From a virus: a DNA stretch of 64,000 nt. The position numbers and the translations under genes are program-made. The notes below the pieces were generated by a model. That model was given only the letters and a program-made list of their open reading frames with translations. It did not search any database and was not told the DNA's origin. Each line of letters starts with the position of its first letter. Position 1 is the first letter of the stretch. The stretch lies in the IMG/VR virus record IMGVR_UViG_3300005747_000263, positions 1 to 64,000 of that record; one strand, 5' to 3'. Shown here piece by piece: positions 33,001 to 42,132 of the stretch.

Positions 33001-33932
33001 TCCAAGACTGCGCCGTCACCCTCGTCCGTGTTAGTGGCGGTGACGTAAGTGAACCCGTCCTTGACTTCACGGGTGATTCACAGAACGGTAGCTCTTGGAG
33101 CCTCCCCACCTTGACTGGTGACACTGGCACGGGCATCGTCGTCGTGGGTGTGAACGGCAACGACAAAGATACCGTCACGATGTCCGCCCCACTCGCTAAG
33201 GAATCCGACAACCCCGGAGCAGGTAGTGAAACCGCTCTCGGTGTCGGCGCATTCACGGCGCAAGCTGACAACAGCACCAGTGGTTCATTCAGTGCACCCG
33301 GTAGCACTCGCTGGCAAGCTATCGCCGTCAGCCTACGAGCAGGAGACAGCGACGACCCCAACAGTGGTCTCAACTTCAACCGACCATGGAATCAGGAAAC
33401 GGGCAGCATGACTCCCGCTTCAAGCAACTGGCAGGTATGCGCCGAAGTGGATTTCGACGGCAACTCGGGTAGAGCGTGTGACCTCATCACGATTGCGTCT
33501 CCTCTCATCACCAGCAAGGCTCGCATCTTCGCACCGGCAACGGTGTCGCCAGCCGAGACATTCAAGGTCTACGTCGAAGTGCTGGACAAAGCCATCGCCA
33601 GCGGTGAGGTATTCGCCACATTCCAACCCGCCACCCCCGAGAAGCCCCCTGAACTTGGCGGTTTAGTGGTCGAGGAAGACAGTCCAGACTACGTCGATGA
33701 CAGTGTTATTGCTCGTGAGGTGGACAAGAACGGAGAATCCATGAAGAACGTAATCGACGACACAGCCACAGTGAATGGCTCCCTCTACTACCTCGAAGTG
33801 ACGGCTCCCGCGATTCCGGGAACTGTCATTAACTGGTTCGCCGTCGTAGCCCTTGGTGGCGACGCTTTCACGAATGGACAAACCCGCGTGACTGCACCAG
33901 AGTTCAACCCACTAGGAGAGATTTTCGCATGA
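30009..33932 (+). CDS. very large Ig-like repeat surface protein, 1307 aa
   Basis: Thr/Ser/Asp/Gly-rich beta protein with no membrane segment. At least four related Ig-like modules are visible, with recurring pieces: VTAEVHNTAHGVENQ, SSAVHSDVHGVEDSQ, LKHIEI and PKHLTI, SYTRTMANG and TYTIANTDK, and AAFDFVGS and SAFDLVGD. A later part (about 880-1080) has lectin-like beta sequence. It is probably a capsid- or tail-attached adhesin. Very GC-rich compared with the tail genes after it, so likely acquired. Confidence 0.7.
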   Translation: MANYKGEAYCTSTNLTGAVHFKLTTDSGGTFSGTRADRSTWELNAGASVTLYFYRGTTGTLPPALPDGDGGDLVRLRVYHETGTGTLVRELFTGTSPPANGTSYTFYATSNGLIGGSPRAGTLRLRIEAIQSGELLDNYNIDSDTQDQGVLRCNQVTPDTKLVHDGYPSGSTYAIGPASTESVGITFTHDPPFGTGAHQDMRIDVLDAGAVQFAGTQQDLVGTSSTLSVPVNTANFDDTSKAYGLRVTPIGAALLQPTSEGSMLWCRFGSGTGTTQNGNSVERASGVFNVDPRVTVPSPTLSKSLHNRGDSTTIDYNVRNARNENLTRSLNYVLKDSGGTTRKSGSDSGANYDIDYTIGSADAAAFDFVGSQWTFETSNSEFTTVTSNAYRVSRKVMIGSGVGSNNLSINTNFEVYNRGETVTYDFYVSAADGTAYTRTVTAEVHNTAHGVENQRSESNGDGHFQDSYVVASGDTATGDQTGSLKHIEIDPNGTGGNSADASAAEWGVSTLRVIHSTATLPSGNPANADNTVSIVTTTSDDGGGGDRSLLNVLETAQIDYYLYGVRGQAWPFSFNSRIIAADGSTDFTDVRTPSGAGLVSYTRTMANGVESAFDLVGDAKHIRADSSDSNDTVNSADAAAVSSKILIGSAAGLDDGDLVIEVGSVGSGDDATMSGVYPTAIFNRDSGEADVAISTYLSYARLTKYANQTVSSAVHSDVHGVEDSQTPTTDANGLLAYTYTIANTDKATAHVEKSTGGYSTLPTGSPKHLTITDGDNTTIDSDEAWGVTKHLWVDVHDEREEPLNRDTWNPADPSDGSENAEEEPFQYVILGDTLKVWAHVMSVRLDREIETWDGDTGSYPANRAVRLRTIKPSGSVNATMLTDTGIDGWTSGVDEAETGELNGATDPMVVEETYETFSSGTDQITLTGVDAVKGNRYIIFSSNGSAPVDITGITGMGFTWVQVDAQESTNNSGRLEAWISEGAFTGAENIVIDYSGVFQDCAVTLVRVSGGDVSEPVLDFTGDSQNGSSWSLPTLTGDTGTGIVVVGVNGNDKDTVTMSAPLAKESDNPGAGSETALGVGAFTAQADNSTSGSFSAPGSTRWQAIAVSLRAGDSDDPNSGLNFNRPWNQETGSMTPASSNWQVCAEVDFDGNSGRACDLITIASPLITSKARIFAPATVSPAETFKVYVEVLDKAIASGEVFATFQPATPEKPPELGGLVVEEDSPDYVDDSVIAREVDKNGESMKNVIDDTATVNGSLYYLEVTAPAIPGTVINWFAVVALGGDAFTNGQTRVTAPEFNPLGEIFA

Positions 33933-34465
33933 TTAGTAACGATGAATACCCATTCTGGGCACGATGGTACGTCAATCGCACACTAGAGTCGGATATCACC
34001 GATGTTGACTACGTTATCCAAGAGTACGACCCCGATACAGATGCATTCGTTACTGTTGATTCCGGTAATATCGCTACACGCGATGCGCGTGGACGATGGA
34101 TTGCTCCATTTACATTCCCTACAGATACAGTTAATATCGTATACTACGCAGAGTACACGCCGAACGGTGGGGACCATCCCGTTTTAAGTGAAGAAGTTAC
34201 GACAGACGATGGTGTAGTATTTGCAACACAAGGTGGCGCGGGTACGGAAGAATATTCTGGATGCGTTAAAGATAAATCCGGAGCACCCATTGAGGGTGCA
34301 TTAGTTAAAGCTGTGTTTTACGGTACGGTTAATACTGCCGCGAGTGATTTAACAGATATTAATGGGGACTTTACTTTAACGGGTTTGTATGATGGTGTTG
34401 CGTACACTATTACTGCTAACGCGGATGGGTTTACCGGTAAGATTGCGGATAAGGTGGTTATTTAA
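33929..34465 (+). CDS. protein with carboxypeptidase-regulatory-like domain, 178 aa
   Basis: The start overlaps the previous stop (ATGA). Residues 1-105 are beta-rich (YPFWARWYVNRTLE). Residues 108-178 read SGCVKDKSGAPIEGALVKAV then DLTDINGDFTLTGLYDGV, the typical Ig-like carboxypeptidase D regulatory-domain pattern. Such domains decorate phage virion proteins and help adhesion. AT content returns to that of the tail genes here. Confidence 0.75.
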   Translation: MISNDEYPFWARWYVNRTLESDITDVDYVIQEYDPDTDAFVTVDSGNIATRDARGRWIAPFTFPTDTVNIVYYAEYTPNGGDHPVLSEEVTTDDGVVFATQGGAGTEEYSGCVKDKSGAPIEGALVKAVFYGTVNTAASDLTDINGDFTLTGLYDGVAYTITANADGFTGKIADKVVI

Positions 34466-34933
34466 ATGGTTTGTATTATTCTTGACCCAGTAGGTAATAT
34501 TACTCTTTCGAATCAAGGTGATTCGGTTAGTTGTACTAGAGTTCGTAATATTCTACGCAAGCATATTGTTCGCAATTCTACTTGTCTAACTCGTTCCCGC
34601 AATGATATCACTAAGGATGCTATCGGTAATGTTACTGATATCAGTAAGGATACTTTATTAATTGATTGTATTCCTTTTGACATTTTCTCTTCGTATAATT
34701 TGAGGTCTAGCGGTGTTAGTCGCAAGACTGATACTGGTACGAGTAAGAAGGAGACTCCTCGGTGTTATATCATGTATGATACGGATGTTTTACCGGGGGA
34801 TTATATCTTAGTCGATTACGACACAGACCTCGATACTTGGTCTGCTAAGTATTTGGTTGAGGAAGTTGAGCAGCACCACTTTAAGAAGTGTGTTGTGTTT
34901 AACACTATTTATTTGAAGAAGGTTGAGAATTAA
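34466..34933 (+). CDS. putative head closure or adaptor protein, 155 aa
   Basis: Soluble beta-rich protein with Cys at 3, 23, 40 and 68, and YIMYDTDVLPGDYILVDYD near 100-118. Head-closure proteins (stopper type) are small beta barrels encoded here in siphovirus operons. Assignment is by position and size only. Confidence 0.55.
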   Translation: MVCIILDPVGNITLSNQGDSVSCTRVRNILRKHIVRNSTCLTRSRNDITKDAIGNVTDISKDTLLIDCIPFDIFSSYNLRSSGVSRKTDTGTSKKETPRCYIMYDTDVLPGDYILVDYDTDLDTWSAKYLVEEVEQHHFKKCVVFNTIYLKKVEN

Positions 34934-35607
34934 TGCCGTCATTCACTAGTGGTTCCGAAATTACTAAGCCTACTGAGGAGAAGCGTCCTTTCTTCGTATT
35001 CGGTAGACCCGGTAAGTCGCCCCCTAGTGGTATGCGCGGCGCTGGCATGTTCTGGGAGAAGGGTATGCAAGCGGGTATGCAGGGTGCTAGTCGGTTCTTT
35101 GCTAATAAGATTAGTGTTGCGAATCGTCGATTGGAGTCTGTCCAGTACGCGATGAATACGAAGGGTAACGCATCTATTAAGGCTGGTATTGATATTCGGG
35201 CTGTTCAGAATCTTGATATTGAGTTGACTAAGTATTCCCGTCAAATTCCTAAGTTCCTTATGGAATCGTTTGCGGCTTCCACTAGCGTTGCGCACGCGGA
35301 GTTTAGTAAGGCATTGGATGCTAAGGCGTATAAGTTTGCAAACGATGGTGTTAGAAGTTCTGATAAACAGATTCGTAGCACTTCTGATTGGAAGAATGTT
35401 ACTAGTTATGTTGTGTCTCGCGGTGGACGCGGGAGTAATGAAGTGTCAATGAGTATTAATGTTCGCGCAAATGCTACTACTTTATCATTGATGCGCGGTG
35501 CCAACTTTGGCTTAAGGGCCGCAGGTGATGGTGAACAGCCTCGCTTTAGTTACGATGCTGCTGGCAACCCTGTCGCATGGAAGGGTCTTACGGAGAAGAA
35601 TAAATGA
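34933..35607 (+). CDS. HK97 gp10-like tail completion protein
   Basis: The ATG overlaps the previous stop (TAATG). After a Pro/Gly-rich basic N-terminus there is helical sequence, with SYVVSRGGRGSNEVSMSINV near 172-191 and a tail RFSYDAAGNPVAWKGL, a layout like gp10-type minor tail proteins next to the tail terminator. Position supports this. 224 aa. Confidence 0.6.
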   Translation: MPSFTSGSEITKPTEEKRPFFVFGRPGKSPPSGMRGAGMFWEKGMQAGMQGASRFFANKISVANRRLESVQYAMNTKGNASIKAGIDIRAVQNLDIELTKYSRQIPKFLMESFAASTSVAHAEFSKALDAKAYKFANDGVRSSDKQIRSTSDWKNVTSYVVSRGGRGSNEVSMSINVRANATTLSLMRGANFGLRAAGDGEQPRFSYDAAGNPVAWKGLTEKNK

Positions 35608-36047
35608 CGATTAAAGAAGATTTCCTTGAAAACTTCAGGGCGGAATTACAGACGGAACTCGACACATTGCTTAGCGGCGAGTCTACCGTTGTTCAAGAAT
35701 TTAACGATGCGGCAGAAGTTTTCCCTACTACTATTGTTAACTTCCAGACCGGTAACAGTCCTTACAGATACGTAGGCGGTCGCAGACGCGCAGTTGTTAA
35801 CATCTTAATTAGCAATTTAGCTATTCGTCCTACGGACTCAAGTCATATCATTACTTGTTCCGATGCAGTTGTTCGTAGCGGTAGAACTCTCGTGGAGTAT
35901 CTCTGCGTTAAGATTTTTAATCATTTAGAGAGATATCAACCGTCTTTCTCGTATGTCGATAATAATGTCGATATGCGTATTAATATGGACTTTGAGGAGC
36001 GCGATGACGTTTACAAGTCCGAAGTCGAATATCAGTTACTAGTTTAA
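35604..36047 (+). CDS. putative tail terminator protein, 147 aa
   Basis: Overlaps the previous gene (ATGA). Reads MTIKEDFLENFRAELQTEL, then beta strands (PTTIVNFQTGNSPYRYVGGRRRAV) and helices ending in a YQLLV strand. Size, order and mixed alpha/beta pattern match tail terminators that cap the tube. Confidence 0.6.
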   Translation: MTIKEDFLENFRAELQTELDTLLSGESTVVQEFNDAAEVFPTTIVNFQTGNSPYRYVGGRRRAVVNILISNLAIRPTDSSHIITCSDAVVRSGRTLVEYLCVKIFNHLERYQPSFSYVDNNVDMRINMDFEERDDVYKSEVEYQLLV

Positions 36048-36084
36048 CATAAATTAATGATATTCGGCACTAGGGAGAATATAC

Positions 36085-36915
36085 ATGGCTAATAAGAAAT
36101 ACATTCATGGTAGCGAACTCCGCATTTACAAGAATGGGGAATATCTCGGTACGTTAACTAGTGCTAGTTTGAATGCAACACAGAATACTATCGACCGTCA
36201 ATATATTGGCGATTACGATACTACCACGATTGCTACTAATAAATCATACGAGGGTACCCTGGACCGGGACATGTTCGATGAATCATTCGTCGAATTAGTC
36301 ATTGGTAATCAAGTTACTTCCTTGTCTACTGTAAGCAATTACACTCTGGACCCCGATACGGTCAAGGCGACCGTTAATTCCGGGTCCGATGAGGATATCT
36401 CGTTCACTACTCCTAATGTTACTGGCTTAACTGTTCAGGCTGTAGTGTTTAACGCCGTGAAAGTTGGTTCTTTTGCTGGCGGCTTGGACATTGAGATTTG
36501 GGAGGGGCTGGCTGGTTCCGGCACTTTGAAGGCTACCTTCAGTTGCGAGGCTGGTGAATTACCGGTTCTGGATAATGAGTTCCTTACGACAACCCTCGAT
36601 GAAGCCGATGAAGTTGCATTGACGGCTAATACCGCTCACACTATTCGATTCACACCTGCTGGCGCTCCCACGGGAGACGTTAACCTTTACGGCAACTCTA
36701 CTGAGACGGAGCCTTATTTCGCTATTCAATACGAAATGGCTACTACGGAGCCAGCCGATTACACTATTGATATTGTATTACCACTGGCTGACGGTTCGGA
36801 AACTATTTTCCGCGCTACGAATATTACTTTCACTTCCAATGGTATCAATATGTCTTCAGGAGAATTAATCACTGAAGCAATGGCTTTCAAGGCCAAGAAC
36901 GTAACTGTTCTATAA
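36085..36915 (+). CDS. tail tube protein 1 (major tail protein-like) with insert
   Basis: The N-terminal block SLNATQNTIDRQYIGDYDTT...IATNKSYEGTLDRDMFDESF is closely paralleled in the next gene (FTATQNTVDKGHVGTDEMDH...IATNKTYEASIDMDFYSA). Residues 105-225 look like an extra beta (Ig-like) domain inserted between two halves of the tube fold; the C-terminal piece resumes with FRATNITFTSNG. 276 aa. Confidence 0.75.
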   Translation: MANKKYIHGSELRIYKNGEYLGTLTSASLNATQNTIDRQYIGDYDTTTIATNKSYEGTLDRDMFDESFVELVIGNQVTSLSTVSNYTLDPDTVKATVNSGSDEDISFTTPNVTGLTVQAVVFNAVKVGSFAGGLDIEIWEGLAGSGTLKATFSCEAGELPVLDNEFLTTTLDEADEVALTANTAHTIRFTPAGAPTGDVNLYGNSTETEPYFAIQYEMATTEPADYTIDIVLPLADGSETIFRATNITFTSNGINMSSGELITEAMAFKAKNVTVL

Positions 36916-36933
36916 TTTGTTGGAGATAAATAA

Positions 36934-37497
36934 ATGGCGAATAAGACTTACTACAAGGCAGACAATGTTGTTCTGACCATTGAAGATGCCGCTGTTACGG
37001 GCAAAGCTTATCAGTTGGCGGATTTCGCCGCTACTGAGATTGGCTCCGGTAACCTTGGTTTTTTCTGGAACGTGAACAGCATCAGTTTCACTGCCACACA
37101 AAACACTGTTGATAAAGGACATGTCGGTACCGATGAAATGGACCACATTGCCACGAACAAGACCTACGAAGCATCTATTGACATGGACTTCTACAGCGCT
37201 GACGCTGACGTTACCCTTGTCGATGGCGGTACGACCTACCACGCTGTTGACCCAGTTAGTATTGCTAAGCAAGTCATTGACGGCTTGGGCGAAAAGTACA
37301 CTGGCGTCCTTTACATTGGTTGCGACCTCGGTACTGATAACGCTAACAGCGAGGAAGACTATGCTCTCCCCAGCACTGCGGCTCTTAGTATTCAACTCGA
37401 TGAAGTAATGTTCACGAGTCTGCCCACGACTTACACGGCTGGCGAAATCACTACGATTAGCATTCCCTTGAAGGTCAAGAGCAGCGCAATCCTATAA
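36934..37497 (+). CDS. tail tube protein 2, paralogue of the previous gene
   Basis: Shares the ATQNT-D, H-IATNK-YEAS-D-DF core with the gene before it but lacks its insert (187 aa). A GGAG site precedes it. Two tube paralogues in a row may form mixed tubes, or one may decorate the outside. Followed by a 167-bp regulatory gap, suggesting strong separate expression. Confidence 0.75.
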   Translation: MANKTYYKADNVVLTIEDAAVTGKAYQLADFAATEIGSGNLGFFWNVNSISFTATQNTVDKGHVGTDEMDHIATNKTYEASIDMDFYSADADVTLVDGGTTYHAVDPVSIAKQVIDGLGEKYTGVLYIGCDLGTDNANSEEDYALPSTAALSIQLDEVMFTSLPTTYTAGEITTISIPLKVKSSAIL

Positions 37498-37664
37498 TAC
37501 TGGTCATCCAGTATTCCCTTTTCCCTTCCTTCTCTCAGAAGGCGTTTAAACGCCGTCTAACGGGATATCTTTTTTTCCCTACCCACGGGGTCCCGTGTGG
37601 GTATTAATGCGCTTAGACGCAGGATATGGGGCCTTAGAATCGATTAAAACGCAGAGGAACTAAT
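37498..37664 (+). promoter_or_regulatory. gap with palindrome, T-run and intergenic motifs
   Basis: Holds a perfect 14-bp palindrome GGCGTTTAAACGCC (37541-37554), then CCGTCTAACGGG and a run of seven T (37570-37576), then the hairpin ACCCACGGG...GTGTGGGT (37581-37602). After these lie GCGCTTAGACGC and GGGGCCTTAGAATCGATT, copies of the intergenic motif. It is probably a terminator followed by a promoter for the downstream tail genes. Confidence 0.55.
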
Positions 37665-38048
37665 ATGAGTGAACTAATTGAAGACTTTGGCGACTTTATT
37701 TCCAAAGTTAATGAAAAAAATAAGTTCGAAGTTGAATTTGAAGTCAACGGCGAATTAAACACTATTGCTTATTCTGAACTAAGTAGCTCGGAAGAGATTT
37801 CTGTTCAGAAAGAATTCGGACGATGGTACAAGGATAACTACAAGGATACCACGTTCGATAAAGATGTGAGCCTTCAGCAATTCCGTTTCTTTAAAATGAT
37901 TCAGAAAGCTGGTGGCATGGGTAAAACTACGTTCGATGAATTCATGGCTATGCCTCGACTAATCACTAGTGCCCTCGCGGTTTCCATTGAGAAAGACCTC
38001 TTTGACCGCTACCCTCACATTAAGGACCAAATTAACGCCCTACGTTAA
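37665..38048 (+). CDS. putative tail assembly chaperone 1, 127 aa
   Basis: Acidic helical protein just before the tape measure, where tail assembly chaperones lie. VNGELNTIAYSELSSSEEIS and DVSLQQFRFFKMIQKAGG resemble the small adaptor-like members. The usual -1 frameshift link to the next frame is not evident: a stop and an intergenic base pair separate them. Confidence 0.6.
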   Translation: MSELIEDFGDFISKVNEKNKFEVEFEVNGELNTIAYSELSSSEEISVQKEFGRWYKDNYKDTTFDKDVSLQQFRFFKMIQKAGGMGKTTFDEFMAMPRLITSALAVSIEKDLFDRYPHIKDQINALR

Positions 38049-38051
38049 TAC

Positions 38052-38618
38052 ATGCTTCAAGTAAATACTCTTAAAGAAGAAACTCCAGTAGATTTACTGA
38101 GAGGATTATTCTCTTACAAGAGTATTTACTGGGTTAGTGTTACGATTAGAGACGTTGACTACAGGTTTAAATTTACCCCCTTATCCCTCCTTGACCAATT
38201 AAATATCTCCAATAAGTATAGTAACATTGATGATATTAAAGTGCGACAAGAATGTATTGTTAAAGATTCTTGTTTATTAATGTTACAGAAAGCAGGTAAT
38301 AATACTAGTACTATCGAAACACTTAGTAGTATTCACTTGCTTAGTATTTATCAAGCAATGCTTGTCGAATTACAAGAGTTTAAAGAAAGTATTCAGAAGT
38401 TCTGCGATGCTAATAAGACTATCCCGTTAAAGCGTAGTACTAATCCTACTACTAAACTAGATAGTCTTGTTAATATTACAATGGTTGTTAAGGAGTTAAA
38501 CATGTCTCTCGACGATGTGTTACTTCTCGATGATGTTTCATTATTCTGTTTATTATCTGGTATGAACGAAATCGGTGTTCGCGAGAGTAATTCTTACGAA
38601 CAATCTAAGAGTAACTAA
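38052..38618 (+). CDS. putative tail assembly chaperone 2, 188 aa
   Basis: Leu-rich helical protein with LTPLS-like FTPLSLLDQLNISNKYS near 45-62, and long helices afterwards. Its stop lies one base before the tape-measure start. Position is the main evidence. Confidence 0.55.
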   Translation: MLQVNTLKEETPVDLLRGLFSYKSIYWVSVTIRDVDYRFKFTPLSLLDQLNISNKYSNIDDIKVRQECIVKDSCLLMLQKAGNNTSTIETLSSIHLLSIYQAMLVELQEFKESIQKFCDANKTIPLKRSTNPTTKLDSLVNITMVVKELNMSLDDVLLLDDVSLFCLLSGMNEIGVRESNSYEQSKSN

Positions 38619-38619
38619 T

Positions 38620-41600
38620 ATGTCCCTCGCCGCAACTCCTGGTTTATCTGGTGGCACCTTCGGTTCTGGTCGCGGTATTCTCGCTGGCCGCTTGGGTGGT
38701 AATCAAATTGGTATCGTCGCCATCGGTATCGATGCTGGTGCCGGAGCAATGCTTCGTAATCTAGCAGTAATGAGTAAAGTTACGGAGGGCAATATTAATC
38801 GTGCGGGTAAATCCATTATTGGGTTTAACGTTGCAGCTAGTGGCATGATTAATTCCTTGGCAGTTATGACTGCCGGTATTGGCATTGCCGCCGTCGTGGT
38901 TAAGGACTTTAATACTTCCATCGCCGAGATTAGTAGTATTACCGGTGCCGATACCGAAGAAGTTATGCGTAGCATTGGCGACACTGCAATTGAAATGTCT
39001 CAGAAGTGGGGTTTCAGTGCGGCGAAGATTGCCGATGCTGGTCGTATTATTGCTCAGGCTGGCTTTGACCTTGAAACTACTAAATCTATTCTCGTTGAGT
39101 TAACTGAATTCGTCCGCGCTACACCTGGGGCGGGTTTCGAGGACGCGGCTAAGTTTGCTACGGAAGCGTTCGCTGTATTTAATTTAACCGTTGAAGATTC
39201 GGAGCGTTTATTCAATTCACTCACTTTCACTATTAATAACGCCAAGGTTGCCATTGTCGATTTAAGACAAGGTTTTAATCAGTTGGCGCCGGTTGCGTCT
39301 GCATTGGGTATTAGTTTAGAGTCTACTCTTGCTACACTTGGCGCATTGGGTACTGCCGGTCTCGGCGGTAGCGCCGGTGGTACTGGTACTAAGACTGGTT
39401 TGCTGGAGTCATTATCTCCTACCGGCGAGCGACTTGAGAAGTACGGCGAAACGCTAAATGCGTTCAAGTTCGCTGTGTCTGAGACTGGCGACTTCGCTGT
39501 CGCATTCGATTTACTTCTTCGCGGTTTAGATACTAACTTAGTAGACTTTAGTCAATCCTTGGAAAAGTTGCGTATCGACGAACAAATTGAAAGTATCGAA
39601 GATATTAGTGATGTGAAACTTACCGAGTTTGGCACCAAGATTGATACTGTCTCCAAGTTAACTGAAATCTTTGGTATTCGCGCCGTGCGCGCATGGCTTG
39701 CGTACAGCACTGGTGCGGTGAAGGCTAAGCAAGATACTATTGCGATGGAACTTCAGTTGGAAGATACCACCGATGCCGCTAATAGAGCGATGGAGCAAAT
39801 GGGTGCTCAAGCGGGTCGCTTAGGCGCTCAACTTGCGGCGGCTCTATTACAAGGCGATTTCGGTAGTAACTTAACTGGTATGCTACAAGGGCTCGCAGAT
39901 AGCGGTGCGTTCGTAGAAATTGGTGAAGAAATCAATGATGGTATCAACGATGCATTGCTATCGTTAGCCGAGAATGCGGATAGTATCGCAGAATTGATGG
40001 TCACACTGTCTAAGAGTCTTAGTACTTTTGCAGACTCTGCTGTTATTGCGTTTGATGCTTTGAGCGGTGTGCTTAAGGTTCTTAATAGTCTCGGTCCGGT
40101 TGCTGATTTATTGGTTGCGAGAATGGCTATTGGTGCCCTCTTTGGTGGGGCAGCACGTCGCGGTGTAGACCAGTTTAGAGAGTTAACTAAATCTAACGCA
40201 ATTACTCGGTTAAATAAGCAATTACAAGATAATGTTAAATTTGCAGCTAACTCGAAGCTTGCAAACATGTCTTTGACTGCCACGTTTAACGAGGAACTTT
40301 TTTCTATTCAACAGTTAACGAGGGCAAACACTAACCGGATTGCCTCTATTAATTTATTAAACGCACAAGAAAAAGAGCAAGGTATCCTCACAAAGGAAAA
40401 CTTCTTGGCTCGACAAACTGAAATTGCAACTCTAAAGAAAGAAATTGCACACGAAAATCTTTTAAGTAACGCCATTCGAGAAGAAATGGCGGCGATGAAG
40501 GCTAACTCAGTTCAGACTACCGTCAACATGAGGGCGCATCAATCTAGGACTGCCGCACTAAAGGCGGAAATCCTTGCTTCTGAAAAAGCAATTACTGCCA
40601 ACAGCGCTCTCGGTGCTTCAACCGCTAAAACTCTTTCGAGGGGCACTATGGCTGCGGGTGGAGTTGCCGCAGGGGCGGCAGGTAAAGCCGCTCTTCGGGG
40701 CACTGCGGGTAGGGCGGCCGGAGCCGCGTTAGGATTGAGTAATCCCGTAGGATGGCTCATTATGGGGTTGACGATTGTTCTCCCATTAATTTCTTCGTTT
40801 AGTCGCAAGTCCCGAGAAGCCAGCGATATTACTTCCAGTTGGGCTGAAGAAATTCGCAATGGTGCCGGTGCATTTAATGAATTAGACCAATCTATTCTTG
40901 GCGTCAATGAAGCGATTGAGGCACAAGAGAAACTAGGTAAGAGTAAACTCCTAAGTAGTACGTTTGTACCCGGTACAGACGGTAGTGTTGACAAATTAAC
41001 CGATGTATACGCGGTAGATTTATCGGGAATGAGCGAAGAGAATCGTGAGCGCACTATGCAGTTAGCGATTGAGCAGAACAAGCGCATTGTTACTCTCGGC
41101 GAACTTCTTAACAGCGACTTATCTGACCTAGACCGTCAACGGTACACTGAGTTTCGTAATGCTAAATTACAAGAGTACGAGGCTCAACGACAAACCGAAA
41201 TTGGTAAAGTAACTCTGGTTCAAAAGACCGGTAATGCCGTCACCGATTGGTTCAAGACCAGTTTCGTTAATGCAATGAAGATTACCGTAGGTACTATCGG
41301 CGGGTTCCTTTACACCCTTGGCGGGAACGTTGTAGCATTCGTGTCGGAAGCTCTCGCTGCAATTCTAAGAGTGTTCGATAAGTTACCGGACTGGATGACA
41401 CCCTCTTATTTGGGAGATGCAATTGCCAGCCTAGAAGACTATGCTAAACAGTCGAGAGAAAGAGTAGAGGGCGGAATCGATGCTGCTCGCGACGATTTCC
41501 TTGATAATGTTGGCGGCCTTAATACTTTCATTGACACTATCGATAGTACTATTCCTACTATTGATGACTTCGTAATAATTATTGACGAAAACACTAGTCG

Positions 41601-42132
41601 TCTCGGTCAATTGGCCGACACCATTACTGGTTTCAAGGATAACATCGGCGACTTCGAATCTATCTTTAAGAGATTAGATAGTGCAGTATATGATACCGTA
41701 GACGGTGTCCAAGTGATGAATGGCACTTTCTTCGAAATTGCAAATACTGGATTCGAACTGTCTCAGGCAATGTCTAAGTTTAAGACTTTCCTTATCACTA
41801 AGGAAATGACTACTATTGCCGGGGAAATTAGTGGCGTGTTTACCTCCCTCGGCCGCGATGTTCCTGCTGGATTCCAGAGCATTATTGATATGCTCAATAC
41901 TCAATTACTCGGCGAGGCTACGGCTCTCGCTAACTTATTCGACCCCAACACTTTTAATGCAGAGTCTTTCATCGAGATTCTCGCTAAAGCAATGGACAGT
42001 CCTCGATTTGAACAGAACAACAACATTGTCATTCGTGTCAGTACTAGCGGCAATCCACAACAAGCTGTTGAGGCCGCAGACATTGTTGCTCGCAGACTGA
42101 CTGGACAAGGTATCCCCGTGAGGGACGTTTAA
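38620..42132 (+). CDS. tail tape measure protein
   Basis: 1170 aa. Residues 75-290 carry the TP901-type core: DFNTSIAEISSITGADTEEV, AKIADAGRIIAQAGFDLETT, FEDAAKFATEAFAVFNLTVED, LATLGALGTAGLGG. Gly/Ala hydrophobic segments follow near residues 690-740 and 885-910, and helical repeats fill the rest. By the rule of about 0.15 nm per residue the tail would be near 170 nm (inference). I chose the ATG at 38620, one base after the previous stop. Confidence 0.92.
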   Translation: MSLAATPGLSGGTFGSGRGILAGRLGGNQIGIVAIGIDAGAGAMLRNLAVMSKVTEGNINRAGKSIIGFNVAASGMINSLAVMTAGIGIAAVVVKDFNTSIAEISSITGADTEEVMRSIGDTAIEMSQKWGFSAAKIADAGRIIAQAGFDLETTKSILVELTEFVRATPGAGFEDAAKFATEAFAVFNLTVEDSERLFNSLTFTINNAKVAIVDLRQGFNQLAPVASALGISLESTLATLGALGTAGLGGSAGGTGTKTGLLESLSPTGERLEKYGETLNAFKFAVSETGDFAVAFDLLLRGLDTNLVDFSQSLEKLRIDEQIESIEDISDVKLTEFGTKIDTVSKLTEIFGIRAVRAWLAYSTGAVKAKQDTIAMELQLEDTTDAANRAMEQMGAQAGRLGAQLAAALLQGDFGSNLTGMLQGLADSGAFVEIGEEINDGINDALLSLAENADSIAELMVTLSKSLSTFADSAVIAFDALSGVLKVLNSLGPVADLLVARMAIGALFGGAARRGVDQFRELTKSNAITRLNKQLQDNVKFAANSKLANMSLTATFNEELFSIQQLTRANTNRIASINLLNAQEKEQGILTKENFLARQTEIATLKKEIAHENLLSNAIREEMAAMKANSVQTTVNMRAHQSRTAALKAEILASEKAITANSALGASTAKTLSRGTMAAGGVAAGAAGKAALRGTAGRAAGAALGLSNPVGWLIMGLTIVLPLISSFSRKSREASDITSSWAEEIRNGAGAFNELDQSILGVNEAIEAQEKLGKSKLLSSTFVPGTDGSVDKLTDVYAVDLSGMSEENRERTMQLAIEQNKRIVTLGELLNSDLSDLDRQRYTEFRNAKLQEYEAQRQTEIGKVTLVQKTGNAVTDWFKTSFVNAMKITVGTIGGFLYTLGGNVVAFVSEALAAILRVFDKLPDWMTPSYLGDAIASLEDYAKQSRERVEGGIDAARDDFLDNVGGLNTFIDTIDSTIPTIDDFVIIIDENTSRLGQLADTITGFKDNIGDFESIFKRLDSAVYDTVDGVQVMNGTFFEIANTGFELSQAMSKFKTFLITKEMTTIAGEISGVFTSLGRDVPAGFQSIIDMLNTQLLGEATALANLFDPNTFNAESFIEILAKAMDSPRFEQNNNIVIRVSTSGNPQQAVEAADIVARRLTGQGIPVRDV

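Noticed and set aside
37665-38618. -1 frameshift joining the two tail chaperone genes
   Set aside because: The frames do not overlap and no slippery heptamer was seen before the first stop; they look like separate genes.
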